From: Lotus japonicus
Taxonomy: Eukaryota > Streptophyta > Magnoliopsida > Fabales > Fabaceae
NCBI RefSeq assembly: GCF_012489685.1
Contig: NC_080045.1
Coordinates: forward strand, 7,899,648 to 7,963,647
Direction of reading: 5' to 3'
Length of the DNA stretch: 64,000 nucleotides
Within the stretch, counting starts at the first letter, position 1. Each line of letters opens with the position of its first letter. Positions 10,401 to 19,414 of the stretch are shown one piece after another. Under the pieces are notes generated by a model. That model saw only the letters and a list, made by a program, of their open reading frames with translations, ran no database searches and had not been told where the DNA came from. The translations under genes were made by a program, and so were the position numbers.

Positions 10401-12185
10401 GTTGTGCGAAGTTTGAACTCTCAGCCATGGCTCTCTCCTCTGTTTCAAGAACTGCGGTTCCTTTGGTATATCAGGCCCCGTGTGGAGCTCTGATACCAAT
10501 TGTGAAAAACAAACTAACAGAAAGAGTAGAATAGAAAAGTTTCTTGCGTTTGAAAACTTTCAATTACTTATTCATTAACCTTCAAAGCCTATTTATACAA
10601 CTTGACTTTCACTATACAACTAACTCTAAACAACTAACTTTAACATGGGTAAGCTAAAAATGTATGTACAGGTAATATTTTCAAAGAAATAATGCTTGCC
10701 TGTTTCTCCGGTGAGAGCCATTTCCCCGTCACCCAAGAATCTAGCATGACCAAAATCAGCAACCCTAACATGCAAAGAATCATCAAGGAAAATATTGCTG
10801 GGCTTCAAGTCACGGTGAATCACTTTGGGCTTTTGTTCATGGAGGTACTGCATGGCCAGGGCAATTTCCAATGCCATCACCACTCTATCTTTGAAGGGTG
10901 GAAACGGCACAGTTCTGTCTCTCTTCCGGTTCCCAGGGCCATGCAACCACTCCTTCAAATTTGAGCTCAGATACTCGGTCACCACCCATGCGTGGCGCGG
11001 AGGGTCAAGGCACGCACCCATAAGCTGAAGCACAAAACGGTGGCGTTGCCTCGATAAAGTTTCAAGCTCCTGAGCGAAGAAATCGACGCCGTTTTCTTTT
11101 GTGTTGAAGAAATCAGGTAATATGCACTTCACAGCTACATCATATCCACGCCATGTTCCCCTATAAATGTCTGCTGTGCTTCCTTGCCCAATTTTTTCTT
11201 CCAATTGAATCTGTACTATGATATAGTTATTTTTTCATAATAAGAGAAATTTTTGCATGTGTTCATTATCATGTACATTTTTTTCAAACAACAAAATTAA
11301 AATTAAAAAAGTTAGACAACTTTTGCTTTGATATTACTTTTGATTAATTGTAACTAGTTAATAACTATTAATGTATTCTTGCAAGAACTATTAATTCTTG
11401 AGATAAAATATTGTTGTGATATGTTTGATTTGTGAGAGTGGAATGCACATATGTACTAACCTCAGTTGGTTCAATATACCATCCATTGATTTTGGCTTGA
11501 TTAGTGATGGCAGCTAGACTGGGATGGTGGTGTGAATGAGTGGGACTCTTGGCGGGGCTGGCAATGGTGCTGATTGAGGTGTGGATAGAGAGAGGAGATT
11601 GTTGAAGTTCTTCTTTAATGAGGTTCAATATTCCATTCTCCTGTGCTATCTGAAGGCAGTACCTCAAGTAGTCCTGTGTCCTTTCCATTCTTTTCTTGTA
11701 CATCACTCGTAGTTCTGTTTGCTTTTGCACTTCCTTTTCTAAATTTGCCACCTACTTAAACGTGCACACACACATATATATGATACATTAGACCCTTTAA
11801 TATATGTGGTCGCACTAATATAATTAATCAACTTTCGATGTTATTGATTTAAGAAATTAACAGTTTAATAGCTCATGGAAGAGTTATAAAAAAGCTCAAA
11901 TTTTCTTAAATTTACACTTGAAATGATCCGAATCCGCATGAAACCTACCTTTGATTCAAGCCTTTGGTATTTTTGCTGATACTGACTTTTTTGCTGTGAT
12001 GTTGAGGAATTGGATCCATTATTCTTGGAACTGCTGAAGCCTGCGCAGCATCCTACTGATACGGGACTAGGTGGATCCACACTCTGATGAAACTTTCCCC
12101 TGCGGGAACTTGACTTAGATGATTGCCGAGACAGGTGTGGAGAGGTTCCCTTCTCCTGAATTTGAGGGCTGTTCTTGACATTCAT
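4452..12185 (-). CDS. TKL/Raf-like serine/threonine protein kinase, five exons
   Basis: Minus-strand exons at 12185-11949, 11751-11461, 11210-10700, 4930-4788 and 4640-4452 join in frame to 456 residues plus stop. The N-terminus is Ser-rich and basic. Exon 2 encodes a likely coiled coil ([20 protein letters not shown]). Exon 3 opens the kinase domain with the Gly loop [11 protein letters not shown], the VAIK-type lysine in [15 protein letters not shown] and the ADFG Mg-binding motif. Exon 4 has [10 protein letters not shown] and [13 protein letters not shown], and exon 5 has [12 protein letters not shown]. All catalytic residues are present, so it should be an active cytosolic or membrane-associated kinase. 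The subfamily and pathway cannot be fixed from sequence. Intron 4 (10699-4931) starts GCAAGC and ends TATAG, making a GC-AG intron. It is 5.8 kb because a young copia element and a LINE 3' end sit in it. The other introns are short and GT-AG. Confidence 0.88.
5074..5349 (+). mobile_element. LINE 3'-end insertion in kinase intron 4
   Basis: A 276-bp TG-rich stretch ending in an A-rich tail (aaaaaaaa) is flanked on both sides by the same 17 bp, taaaaatgcacaacttg (5057-5073 and 5350-5366). A long perfect target-site duplication plus an A tail is the hallmark of target-primed reverse transcription, so this is a severely 5'-truncated LINE (or a retroposed 3' UTR). It has no coding capacity. Confidence 0.85.
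5446..5932. mobile_element. MITE-like element with GTTTGGT-type ends
   Basis: The ends ggcagtgtttagtga and, reversed, ggtaatgtttggtaa form an imperfect inverted repeat enclosing about 490 bp in kinase intron 4. The left third (about 5450-5585) recurs in opposite orientation at about 13320-13450, so the family is dispersed. No clear target-site duplication was found and the superfamily is undecided. Confidence 0.5.
6247..6391 (-). repeat. 3' LTR of intronic copia element
   Basis: 145 bp, TG...CA ends. Identical to the copy at 10501-10645. Preceded on the minus strand by the polypurine tract. Confidence 0.96.
6424..10428 (-). CDS. Copia gag-pol polyprotein, single open frame, RNase H shortened
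   Basis: 1334 residues without interruption. Gag comes first (about 1-235), then an Arg-Gly-rich stretch, a zinc knuckle [14 protein letters not shown] (residues 244-257) and the protease site DSGCSNHM (D323). Next are the HHCC region ([14 protein letters not shown]), the integrase core ([19 protein letters not shown]...E), reverse transcriptase with YVDD (about 7248-7260) and RNase H ([27 protein letters not shown]). Directly after KLS the protein continues with DIMTKPL. In related copia proteins several dozen residues, including the last His/Asp-containing part of RNase H, lie between these motifs. The gap is in frame (near 6514), so this copy is probably defective in RNase H and may have moved with help from another element. 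Confidence 0.95.
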   Translation of the reverse strand: MAESSNFAQPAVPKFDGHYDHWALLMENLLRSKEYWPIVADGVPALTQNPTPEQTKIHEEAKLKDLKAKNYLFQSIDRSILETILNKDSSKEIWDSMRLKNQGSTKVKRAQLQALRREFEILAMKEGETVESYFARTLSIVNKMKIQGEVIKETLVVEKILRSMTEKFNYVVCSIEESNDVDTITIDQLQSSLLVQEQRMKGYREEEQALKATSSGRSERGRGRNGNRGRGRGRGSFNKESVECYKCHKLGHFQYECPTWEESANYAELIEDHEELLLMARTVTTGKLKILDSAAKLKEECEDLMLMARTEHEEMAGKVWFLDSGCSNHMCGSKAWFHKLNEDFTTTVKLGDDSIMTVKGKGEVKLQIGGLTQVITEVYYIPELKNNLLSIGQLLERGLNISFKKRWCRIYHKEKGLIMQSRMSSNRMFAVIATVLIPRCLSTSAMDETEMWHKRYGHLGYSGLKTLVQKTMVKGLPMLNEPEKPCEECMNGKQHRDSFPQKSTWRASQKLQLVHSDICGPIKPESHSQKRYFITFIDDFCRKTWVYFLSEKSSALESFKRFKILAEKESGEKLCCLRTDRGGEFNSKEFEEFCEVNGIKRQLTAAYTPQQNGVSERKNRTIMNMVRCMLTEKQVPREFWPEAVNWAVYIQNRSPTIAVKNITPEECWSGSKPSVQFFRIFGCVAHAHIPDSQRKKLDDRSVKCIHLGISEESKAYRLYDPVLKKILISRDVVFDESSGWDWQSGTKRVELLENLGEKDDEEVVDTTENPTASTTSEIELHANPSSNDNLSEQVDNYGASGSTAPRVFEEERERRGKRSVVQPVWMKEFVSGEDLSDEGHSNFALTDELQGEEFSFLSIASDPMTFDVAAKSEHWRKAMDLEIQAIEKNNTWELAVLPKGVKSIGVKWVYKTKLNEKGEIEKHKARLVAKGYEQQQGVDFTEVFAPVARWDTIRTILALAAIRGWTIFQLDVKSAFLHGELDETVFVDQPQGYQVKGAESKVYKLHKALYGLRQAPRAWYSKIDAYFQKQKFVRSEADHTLYVKQGKNNLVIIVSLYVDDLIYTGNCELMISEFKSSMEKEFDMSDLGRMSYFLGVEILQNTEGIFMCQSKYAREVLKRFGMENSNPVKNPVVPGTKLDKKGGGAEVDATQYKQMIGSLMYLTVSRPDLMYVVSLVSRYMEKPTDVHLQSVKRVMRYLSGSVDMGIQYKRARNRELVSYTDSDYAGDIDDRKSTSGYVFMLGSGSVAWSSKKQAVVSLSTTEAEFIAAVACACQCIWLRRILFSLGHVQDKCSIIHCDNSSTIKLSDIMTKPLKVELFEKLRSQLGVCKINRIN
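10487..10498 (-). promoter_or_regulatory. Primer-binding site of intronic copia
   Basis: Minus strand TGGTATCAGAGC, the exact complement of the 3' end of plant initiator-Met tRNA used by most copia elements. Confidence 0.93.
10501..10645 (-). repeat. 5' LTR of intronic copia element
   Basis: 145 bp, identical to the 3' LTR. It would carry the element's promoter. It is followed on the minus strand by the PBS after a 2-base spacer. Confidence 0.96.
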
Positions 12186-12221
12186 ATTTATTTATTACAT
12201 CAAATCTTTATTTCCCCAGTG

Positions 12222-12230
12222 ATTATATAG
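12222..12230 (-). promoter_or_regulatory. Possible TATA box of the kinase gene
   Basis: Minus strand CTATATAAT lies about 37-45 bp upstream of the kinase ATG. The position would leave a very short 5' UTR, so it is only a candidate. Confidence 0.35.
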
Positions 12231-13009
12231 AAATGTAGAGGGAAGCCCAAATGAAGTGTAAAGTTCCCTTAAATAATGTTGTATATACTTTTGTACCCTT
12301 TTTGTTGTCTAACTAATGCTAGACAACAATTTTGACGGACTTTGTGAGGAAACATTTTAATATATTATTAGCAAGCCTTTGGCTTTTGCCCCTTTTTTAA
12401 AAGATTGAATAGATCATTCTACATTTGAAACTCGAGATAAGGTATCTAGACCAGTAAAATTTTCGGAGTAACCAAGGACAAAGGTGAATCTATACTGTGA
12501 ACAAGGAATTTTAAGAATAAAAAAACGATGCTATCTAGAACAAGTTTGGGCGGAGTTTGCTACTAGATACGCCTGCACAGAGGATAATTATGGAGTAGTA
12601 TTTTAGATTCAACACAATATTGACCAATCAAACAAATTTCTGATTAAGGTAATTTATATTGAACTTTGTTTTTTTGGAAATGACAAGATTGTAAGATTGC
12701 AAGTGTTTAATCATTACCACCAAAGGATATCAAAGAGGAAGAGGCTACATCAACTCTTAGACAAATACTAGTAATAGTCTTCGAGATAATAAAGATGATT
12801 GCTATGAGATACTGGATTGAAAGTTCCAGAGAAAAAGGATCCAAGATTCAAGATAATTAGGTCATGTATCAGACCAATAATGTGTTTTAGTTAAGAAGTG
12901 GATGTTAATCTTTTCGATTCATAATTGTAAGATAACCACCGTTTCATAAACTTTGATTACTTTTTATCAATAAGTAACTTTAGATAAGTAACTATAGTTA
13001 CTTTAAAGC
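12231..13009. other. Intergenic DNA, nothing recognised
   Basis: AT-rich sequence upstream of the kinase gene. No ORF, RNA gene or structured repeat could be supported. Confidence 0.5.
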
Positions 13010-13020
13010 TAACTTAGGAT

Positions 13021-13219
13021 AACCACAAGGGGTGGCACAAGTGGGGAATGTGCATTTTCTTAAGGAATTTCGCATAGACTTCTAGCCTGGGTTCGATCCT
13101 CTCTGAGGTTAAAAATAATACATTTGTGGTTAGGGACATCACTACCGTATCTCGAGCCAGACTAGTCACATGAGACCCTTTTCTCCCGTGAAGACTAGTG
13201 GCCAAAGGATAAAAAAAAC
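13021..13219 (+). mobile_element. tRNA-derived SINE
   Basis: A pol III-like A box (ggtggcacaagtggggaatg region) is followed about 45 bp later by a clear B box ggttcgatcc, then a tRNA-unrelated body ending in an A run (aaaaaaa). The flanks taacttaggat and taacctcagat may be a worn target-site duplication (8 of 11 match). Confidence 0.65.
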
Positions 13220-13319
13220 TAACCTCAGATACTTTACGTGAACTATAGTTAGTTTTAAGCTGTATAAATATAAAATTTATAATTAATTTGTTGATCTGAA
13301 ACAAGCATAGTCTTAATTA

Positions 13320-13450
13320 ACTTATGGTTTTGTTCTAATGAGTCTGAGTTACCAAACACAATACACAGAACATTATTATCATGTTCTATTATGTTTTGTC
13401 TTGTTCCATTCTGTCTGTCTTGTTCTGTTCGCCACCAAACGTTAGCTTAA
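13320..13450 (-). repeat. Partial copy of the GTTCTGTTC repeat
   Basis: Reversed, this stretch matches 5450-5585 (shared gaacagaac runs, then gttctgtgt and tttggtaactc, ending ttagaacaaaacc). It is a dispersed repeat, probably part of the MITE-like element in the kinase intron. Confidence 0.55.
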
Positions 13451-13503
13451 TATTGATTTTTTTTTTTGAAATGAGCTTAATATTGATTCTTACAAGTGAC
13501 ATT

Positions 13504-13505
<2 letters not shown>

Positions 13506-13547
<42 letters not shown>
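13506..13547. repeat. (TA)n microsatellite
   Basis: About 20 uninterrupted TA units. Confidence 0.95.
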
Positions 13548-13548
<1 letters not shown>

Positions 13549-14210
13549 GAAAGTGTTTCAAATGTGGAACCTAAACCCCAGCAGCAAGATTGTCGTGTGA
13601 ACATTAGTCTGTGCCTTGTGTTTTGATTAAAGAGAACGCGAGAGACAGGTAAAAAGATTCTTGTATATTGAACTGGACACAAACATCATAATCATGGTAA
13701 TCTTCAACGTCTCACTTGTGTGCTTTGTAGGATGTAAAGGGAAAGTGGATTAATTGTCTGGTGGAAACTTACATCGGGATCGCCAATCTCCCTTACTTTG
13801 TCTTTCCCCAACATAACAAAGCAAGAGACCGCGCATTCTGGTTTGGACCACAAGAACTAGCCACAGCGTTTGCGACCCTTGTGTTTATCTTTCGTACCAA
13901 CCCATTCATGATAAGAAAAATGGTACCACATTCTCTTTGACACATGTTTTCTCTTACCGACTTGAGCATCAGAGTGTTTTATATGAGTAAAGCAACTCTG
14001 CTACACAAGATAAGTCAATTGAGGCCTTGCACCACTAATTAAAAAAAAATCCGAGCAATCTCGTTTCAAAAAGAACACATTCTTTTCATGTTAAGAAGTT
14101 CTTTAGAAATTAATATGGAAACTAAATCAAGGTTTTTAGTGAGAAACTTAAGCTTCTAGGGGCATGAATTAAAAAGTAAATTAATTCAAACATATATGAA
14201 ACAAGACATC

Positions 14211-14730
14211 TGTTCCGGGGGACCCTAACCAGGAGCGGTCAGGGTACCCGCGGCGACCGTGGCCCTCTGGGACGTCCCTAATGTGGGACGACTCAGCATG
14301 AAGATCCCCTGTTAAGATCTGAGAAGGGCCCCACCACCTAGGGTAAGGACAAGGCCTAGGGCCCACCGTATAGGGGTTGACCTAGTCCAACCACCCTAGG
14401 GAGTAGGTAGACAAGCACAGATCCTTGAGGACCCCAGACCGTTGGATCACTGTTCCCTTGGCAGGAACCACAGGCAATCCAACGGCTGGCCATAACTAAG
14501 TATGAGCCATGCATGACGTTGCATGGCTCCAACCCTAATCTCACCTCCCCTATATAAGGAGTGCCTCTCTTCTATTCTAAGGTAACGTATTCTCACCATA
14601 TTCACCATTTTCACTGCTTCCCTTACTGACTTTAGCATCGGAGTACCTTGCAGGAGCCCCCTCCGGGACGGAACCAACTCAGGAGCCCTTCAGCATGTTC
14701 AGATCCCTCCTCTCCTACCCCTTGCCAACA
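14211..14730 (+). repeat. LTR-like block, probably solo LTR remnant
   Basis: GC-richer than its surroundings. Begins tgttccgggg and ends gccaaca, with a TATA-like ctatataagg at about 14551 followed by the sequence ctgactttagcatcggagtacc. That tract resembles the transcript-start/R region of plant gypsy (Tat-type) LTRs. No second LTR, PBS or target-site duplication was found, so limits and class are tentative. Confidence 0.5.
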
Positions 14731-16004
14731 ATAGCGAAGACAAAGGGTCAAAAACCAACAATAGCGAAGACAAATAAAACCCAAAAAATAGAAACCCCCA
14801 AAGCTGTATGAGCACCCGAGGAGAAACAAAACCCAAAGGACAGACCAATATAGCGAATCTGCAAGTGCACAGATTTGCCCGAAGTAATAAAAATATATTG
14901 ATTCACAAGGATTGCGTACATTTATACTCAAAACTAACTGAATTGGTTGTGAGAGGAAGGAAAAATAAAACAAAAGAGTAAAAACGCACTAGGGATTCTG
15001 ATTTCGTTACTCTCTCTCTTTATGTCTCTCCCCAGTTAGTTATAAATATGAATTCAATTTTTTATGTCAAGGTGCTATGCCTAGATGTCTACTTACCAAT
15101 TCCTTAACTAAGTGTTCCTTCTAGATTTTTTTGAAAAGGAAGTGTTCCTTCTAGATAATTAGAGATAGTTAATTCCTTAGACCTAATACTAATTAACCAA
15201 AGATTAAGTTCACTTTTAGGCAATCACAGACAACTTGCTACACTTATTCCTAAGGTGCAAAGACCCTTGCCTAATTCCTCCTGAAATCCCTAAATTTTAC
15301 CAACTTCCCAATTGAATAGAAAATAGCAAAAATAATCCACTCGTAATTAGATTCAGATAAAATTGAGAAGGAATTCAATAACTTAAAAGGAATCCATCAA
15401 TATAACTAGGAATTGGTTCAACACATAGTTTGAGAGAAAACTAGATCAATCCCATGTACAAAATAATTTAGTTCCTTATGCCAAACAAAGAAAACAAATT
15501 AATCAAAAGAAATAAAAAACAAAAACTCATAACTAGATAGAACAGTGAAATACTTGCCCTAGAAGAGCCCTAATATCTCAGAGCAGCTTTCCTTGAAGTC
15601 TTAATTTGTCATAATGTGAAAATATGTGATAAAACTCGCAAAAATCGAGCTTATATATGAAGCTGACAACTTTAACCTATTTTCTTAAATTGAGTGGTGT
15701 GGACTTGTTCACCGTTGGATCAGGATGAAATTCGTATATAATGTTCAAAACACATTGATCTTCAATATGACTGGTCGGATCGCCAATGAAATGTATGTGT
15801 TAAGAGAAACAATTCATCCAAGTATCCGCCACATCCTTGAGAGAAATCTATCTTTGATTTTCTTTTCAATTAACTCTATCATTCAAATCTCTTTTAATAT
15901 TCTTTTCAAATATACTTATCTTCGAAGTACACCTTCAATCCTGTTTTGATCTCCTCATCTTTTATCAAAACAAAAAATAACCACAAAAATATCTAATAAA
16001 TCTA
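14731..16004. other. Repeat-rich DNA without a gene
   Basis: Contains a short direct repeat aacaatagcgaagacaaa (about 14727 and 14756) and, from about 14860, a stretch beginning ctgcaagtgcacagatttg that resembles sequence found near ends of plant retroelements. No open frame of interest. Confidence 0.4.
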
Positions 16005-16009
16005 TTAAA

Positions 16010-16587
16010 ATACTAAATTAACTTTAAAATACAAATATGCTTGAAAGAACGAACCCAAAGCCACCAAAAAGAAAGTTTTATCCAAATGAAAGCCATTGAG
16101 AAGATTAATTGCCTGAGAAGCAACCTCCAACGAAGCAAATCTAACAAACCCGAAGCCATATAGCTTCCAACATCCCTCTCCCTTTGGACAAAGACATTCA
16201 CAACACTTCCAAATTGAGTAAAAAGCCCACAAACCTGATGATAATCAACACAATATGAGATATCATCAACAAAAAGGGTGAAGGTGGATCAATAACGGGC
16301 GCCATTTGCCTTCCTTCGAGTAGATCCATCGTCATCGCACATCGTTTCATCACAAGGAGGCTTTCACACGTTTTTCGCCTTGCTTTGAACCTAGGTTTCG
16401 TCGTCGCTTGTCGTTTCAATAGCCAAGTGATCGTCTCTTTCCTTCCTCTGACTCGATATGTCGTTGTCGTTGTCGCTTCATCATCGTCTGCGTCGTCTTC
16501 CTCTTGCAAGGCGCCACTCTCAGATGGGATGCCGCTGATTGGGTTTTGAACCCTAGTAGAAGGGACGAGTGGTTTTCGACCCATCAT
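16010..16587 (-). pseudogene. RRM-domain pseudogene
   Basis: The minus strand encodes an RNA-recognition motif in two frames: FTLFVDDIS (RNP2-like) through CGLFTQFGSVVNVFVQRERDVG, then after a frameshift near 16170 LYGFGFVRF (RNP1) and EVASQAINLLNGFHLD. Upstream, in a third frame, is an acidic and basic low-complexity region. The shift destroys the protein. It could be a decayed splicing-factor-like gene or the RRM-bearing first ORF of a LINE, which is common in plants. No reverse transcriptase follows. Confidence 0.55.
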
Positions 16588-17448
16588 TTAATTCTTGATC
16601 CTTTGAAGAAGATGAGGGAAAAAAATAAGGAAGCCGAAATCACAACAGCCAGAATGCAGAGAAGATGATCGATTGAAGCCATAAACCAATGCTTGGGTGA
16701 GTGCTAGTAGCCGCCTCCTGGGGCGACTTCCGTCTTTGAGTGAATGAGCTATGGGTTTGGAACCCTAGCAGAGAGGAGACCCGACACCTAACATATTGGA
16801 AGATATTGGAGGACCAATTAGCGAACATAATTTTATGATGAAAAACAACTTTTTTCTTTTGTGGTTTTTTTTTAACAGAAAACCAACCTTTTTAATCTAG
16901 ATTTTTGTCCTCTAGGAAGCATGTTTCTTTCAGTACAATAAATACAGAAATTTTCTAGAATAAGCTAAGCCTACAGCCACAGTCTTGTCCTGTTTGCTTG
17001 TGATTAATCATCGTCTTAATTAACAACTACCACAATAATTGCTTTTACTTTTCCGCACAAACACCAGTGCTTTGAATTTGTTTCCATGCCAAGAGCATCA
17101 TTTTCAGCCATGTGTACTATGTATACCAAACAGTCCCTTATAACAGACAACAAATTAATTGCAACCTTGCCCCCCCAATCATCAATTGCCTCCTTTGATC
17201 ATAGCTTTATTTCAACACTACAGTAACAAACTGCACGTAACCATCAACACTAGAGATTTTAGTTTTCTTTTTTCAATGACAAAGCCTCTAGTTATTCATG
17301 AATCTTGTCGGCAGCAGCATATCACATCGTCTCTCCCTTTCAAATTTCACATTACCAAAATAATGTGAAAAATTGAGCTTTTTTTGATAAATGTTGACCA
17401 ATTTTCTTCTTGAATCTTAATAATTTCATGTTCATGCTAAGAGAAATG
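16588..17448. other. Intergenic DNA, nothing recognised
   Basis: AT-rich sequence with only short random frames. Confidence 0.45.
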
Positions 17449-17457
17449 GTAATCGTG

Positions 17458-17646
17458 AACCAAGTTGATTGGTATAGTGGTTCAGCACTTCATCCTTTAA
17501 GTAAGTAGTTGAGGATTCGAATCTCAACTCTTGCGAATAGAGAAAACTCCTTGGCCAGTCCCCTACCACTTAGTGCGCTGACTGCGGGGCGAAGGATTAG
17601 TCTCACAGTTGTCGGCTGTTGAGATACCTTGGTCAATATCAAAATC
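17458..17646 (+). mobile_element. tRNA-derived SINE with 9-bp TSD
   Basis: Starts aaccaagttgattggta; the A box is tagtggttcagca and the B box ggattcgaatctc. The body is flanked by the perfect direct repeat gtaatcgtg (17449-17457 and 17647-17655). The 5' part has the layout of the Au-type SINEs widespread in legumes. 189 bp, non-coding, relies on LINE enzymes. Confidence 0.85.
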
Positions 17647-17879
17647 GTAATCGTGTGTTCATAGAAGTGCAGATTACATGGCTAGGAACTATTTCTCTTT
17701 CATCACTTCTATTTAGGTGAAGAGATTCCTTCAGGTCTTCTCTCTTTTGTTCAGTATATTGATGTAATGGCATCTGATCCTGTTTCTTCTTCTTAATTAA
17801 TGGAGTTATTTTCAAAAAATAACTTGACATTAGACTTTTTATTTCAATAAAATGTATATACATTTTATAATAAAAAGTT

Positions 17880-18109
17880 TGATGTTAATGTTGTCGCGCC
17901 TGAAACTATGGCAATGAAAGCTGCATTGTTTAGAGTTTTTCGTTTTGATGTTTTCTTCTTATCGTTGTTTTCGTTGGTAGAATCATTATTGTTTTGTCGT
18001 TGGGTTGTATTTCGATTTGCTTTCTTTGTTGGGGATGTACTTATCCTTCGCCGAGAAGGTATATTTCTCGACTCTTTATGAATTCAATAGACCTTTTGCT
18101 TTAAAAAAA
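17880..18109 (+). mobile_element. LINE 3'-end fragment
   Basis: TTG/TTT-rich sequence with ggggatgtacttatccttcg and a closing tcaatagaccttttgctttaaaaaaaa. It looks like the 3' UTR and poly(A) tail of a plant LINE and is similar in style to the proven insertions at 5074 and 56211. No target-site duplication was established. Confidence 0.5.
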
Positions 18110-19414
18110 ATTGAAAATTTATTTTTATGAAATATGTTGGTTTAAACCGGTCGAGAATGGTTGTACACCACCAATTTCACCCGATTCTAAAATCTAGTGT
18201 TTCCCTTTAAATGAATTGATTACTTGACTAGTTCCTAGTTCAACCAGATGTAAAAGTTGACAACACCCAATCTCTCACGAGCCTAGACCTCCAATTTGGC
18301 GTTTTTAAAATATTACTATGATCTTAACCTGTGAGATTGGCGCACACTTTGTTGCCAATAATTTGCAGTTTTGTGATGCACCGAGAGGATTTGTCCTTAC
18401 TGTGGGAAGTATATACCTTGAGTTAAAGAAAAAAGAGATTAACACTATCATCACCCTCTCAAGTGGTAGCTGAATCTGCAAGCTAAGGCGTTTAATACAA
18501 AATTCAAGTTCGGTTAAGGAAGAAAAAAATAAAGATAGAAAGGAGAAAAAGCAAAAGCTTTCATCTCCACTTTCTCTATTCCCGTGGGGAGAAGATCTGC
18601 CTTTCCCTTTACCATCACAACCCTCTCAGTTTGCTTGTGATTACCATCACGAATCTCTCGTTTTCCCTCTTTCTTTTCCTTCCTTTCATTCCTTTACCTC
18701 ATCTAACTATTCTGTCAGTATCCATCTCAACGTTAGATCACGATCGAGAATGAACACATCCCAAAACCTCTTTCTTTTTCACAAAATCAAGTACCCAATG
18801 CTCTTTCCTACGATACCCCATTTACCTTTCTTTTCATCATCATGTTCTTGTTCATTTCGAAAAATGGTAGATTACTAGATTCTATGACAGTAACATACAT
18901 ACATGATACACCTTACACAAATACCAAGATACGTACGCATTACAAAGGAAAATGGTAGTATTTTACAAAACAGAATAAGTGTTCCCTGTTTAGCTTTCAC
19001 CAGTTTTGTTCTTACCATCACTTTCATCAGACTCATTATTATACCCATTCAAAAATGAAACAGTTTTTAACTTACATAGTTAAGGTAACATCAGTTAGGA
19101 TTTGCATAAGGTACTTTGAACCAGTAAAGAAAAGTCTATTAGCAATAGCAAAGCCTATATAAAAAGCAACTAATTAATTTGTATACATTGTTCCTAATAC
19201 ATCAATCACAGCTACAATCATGTCAAGCTATTAATATTCTAGTATAACTTTTTCCCAAGAAGAAAAAGAAAAAAACCACTCATAACTCACAAGTATAACA
19301 ACACAAATTGTTCTGTCATAGGTAATAGGTATATCTATGATATGCTTCTACTGATTTTTAATCACTATCTGCAAATCGCAATTGTGAGCGCAATAGAAAA
19401 ACTGAAAAATTCTG
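18110..19414. other. Intergenic DNA, nothing recognised
   Basis: Includes pyrimidine-rich sequence (18540-18720). The last few hundred bases are probably the 3' UTR side of the BIG GRAIN 1-like gene. No other feature supported. Confidence 0.45.

Larger units (their letters stand above)
6247..10645 (-). mobile_element. Full-length Ty1/copia retrotransposon with identical LTRs
   Basis: A 4399-bp element with 145-bp LTRs at 6247-6391 and 10501-10645 that read identically base by base. It is flanked by the direct repeat tgggt (6242-6246 and 10646-10650). A primer-binding site matching TGGTATCAGAGC (10487-10498) and a purine-rich tract TAAGGGAGGG beside the other LTR (6392-6401) complete it. Identical LTRs mean little time since insertion. 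It lies in intron 4 of the kinase gene in the same orientation as the gene, so its LTR poly(A) signals could act on the kinase transcript. Confidence 0.97.

Noticed and set aside
6501..10493. Many smaller frames on both strands within the copia gene
   Set aside because: Shadows of the 1334-residue polyprotein in other frames.
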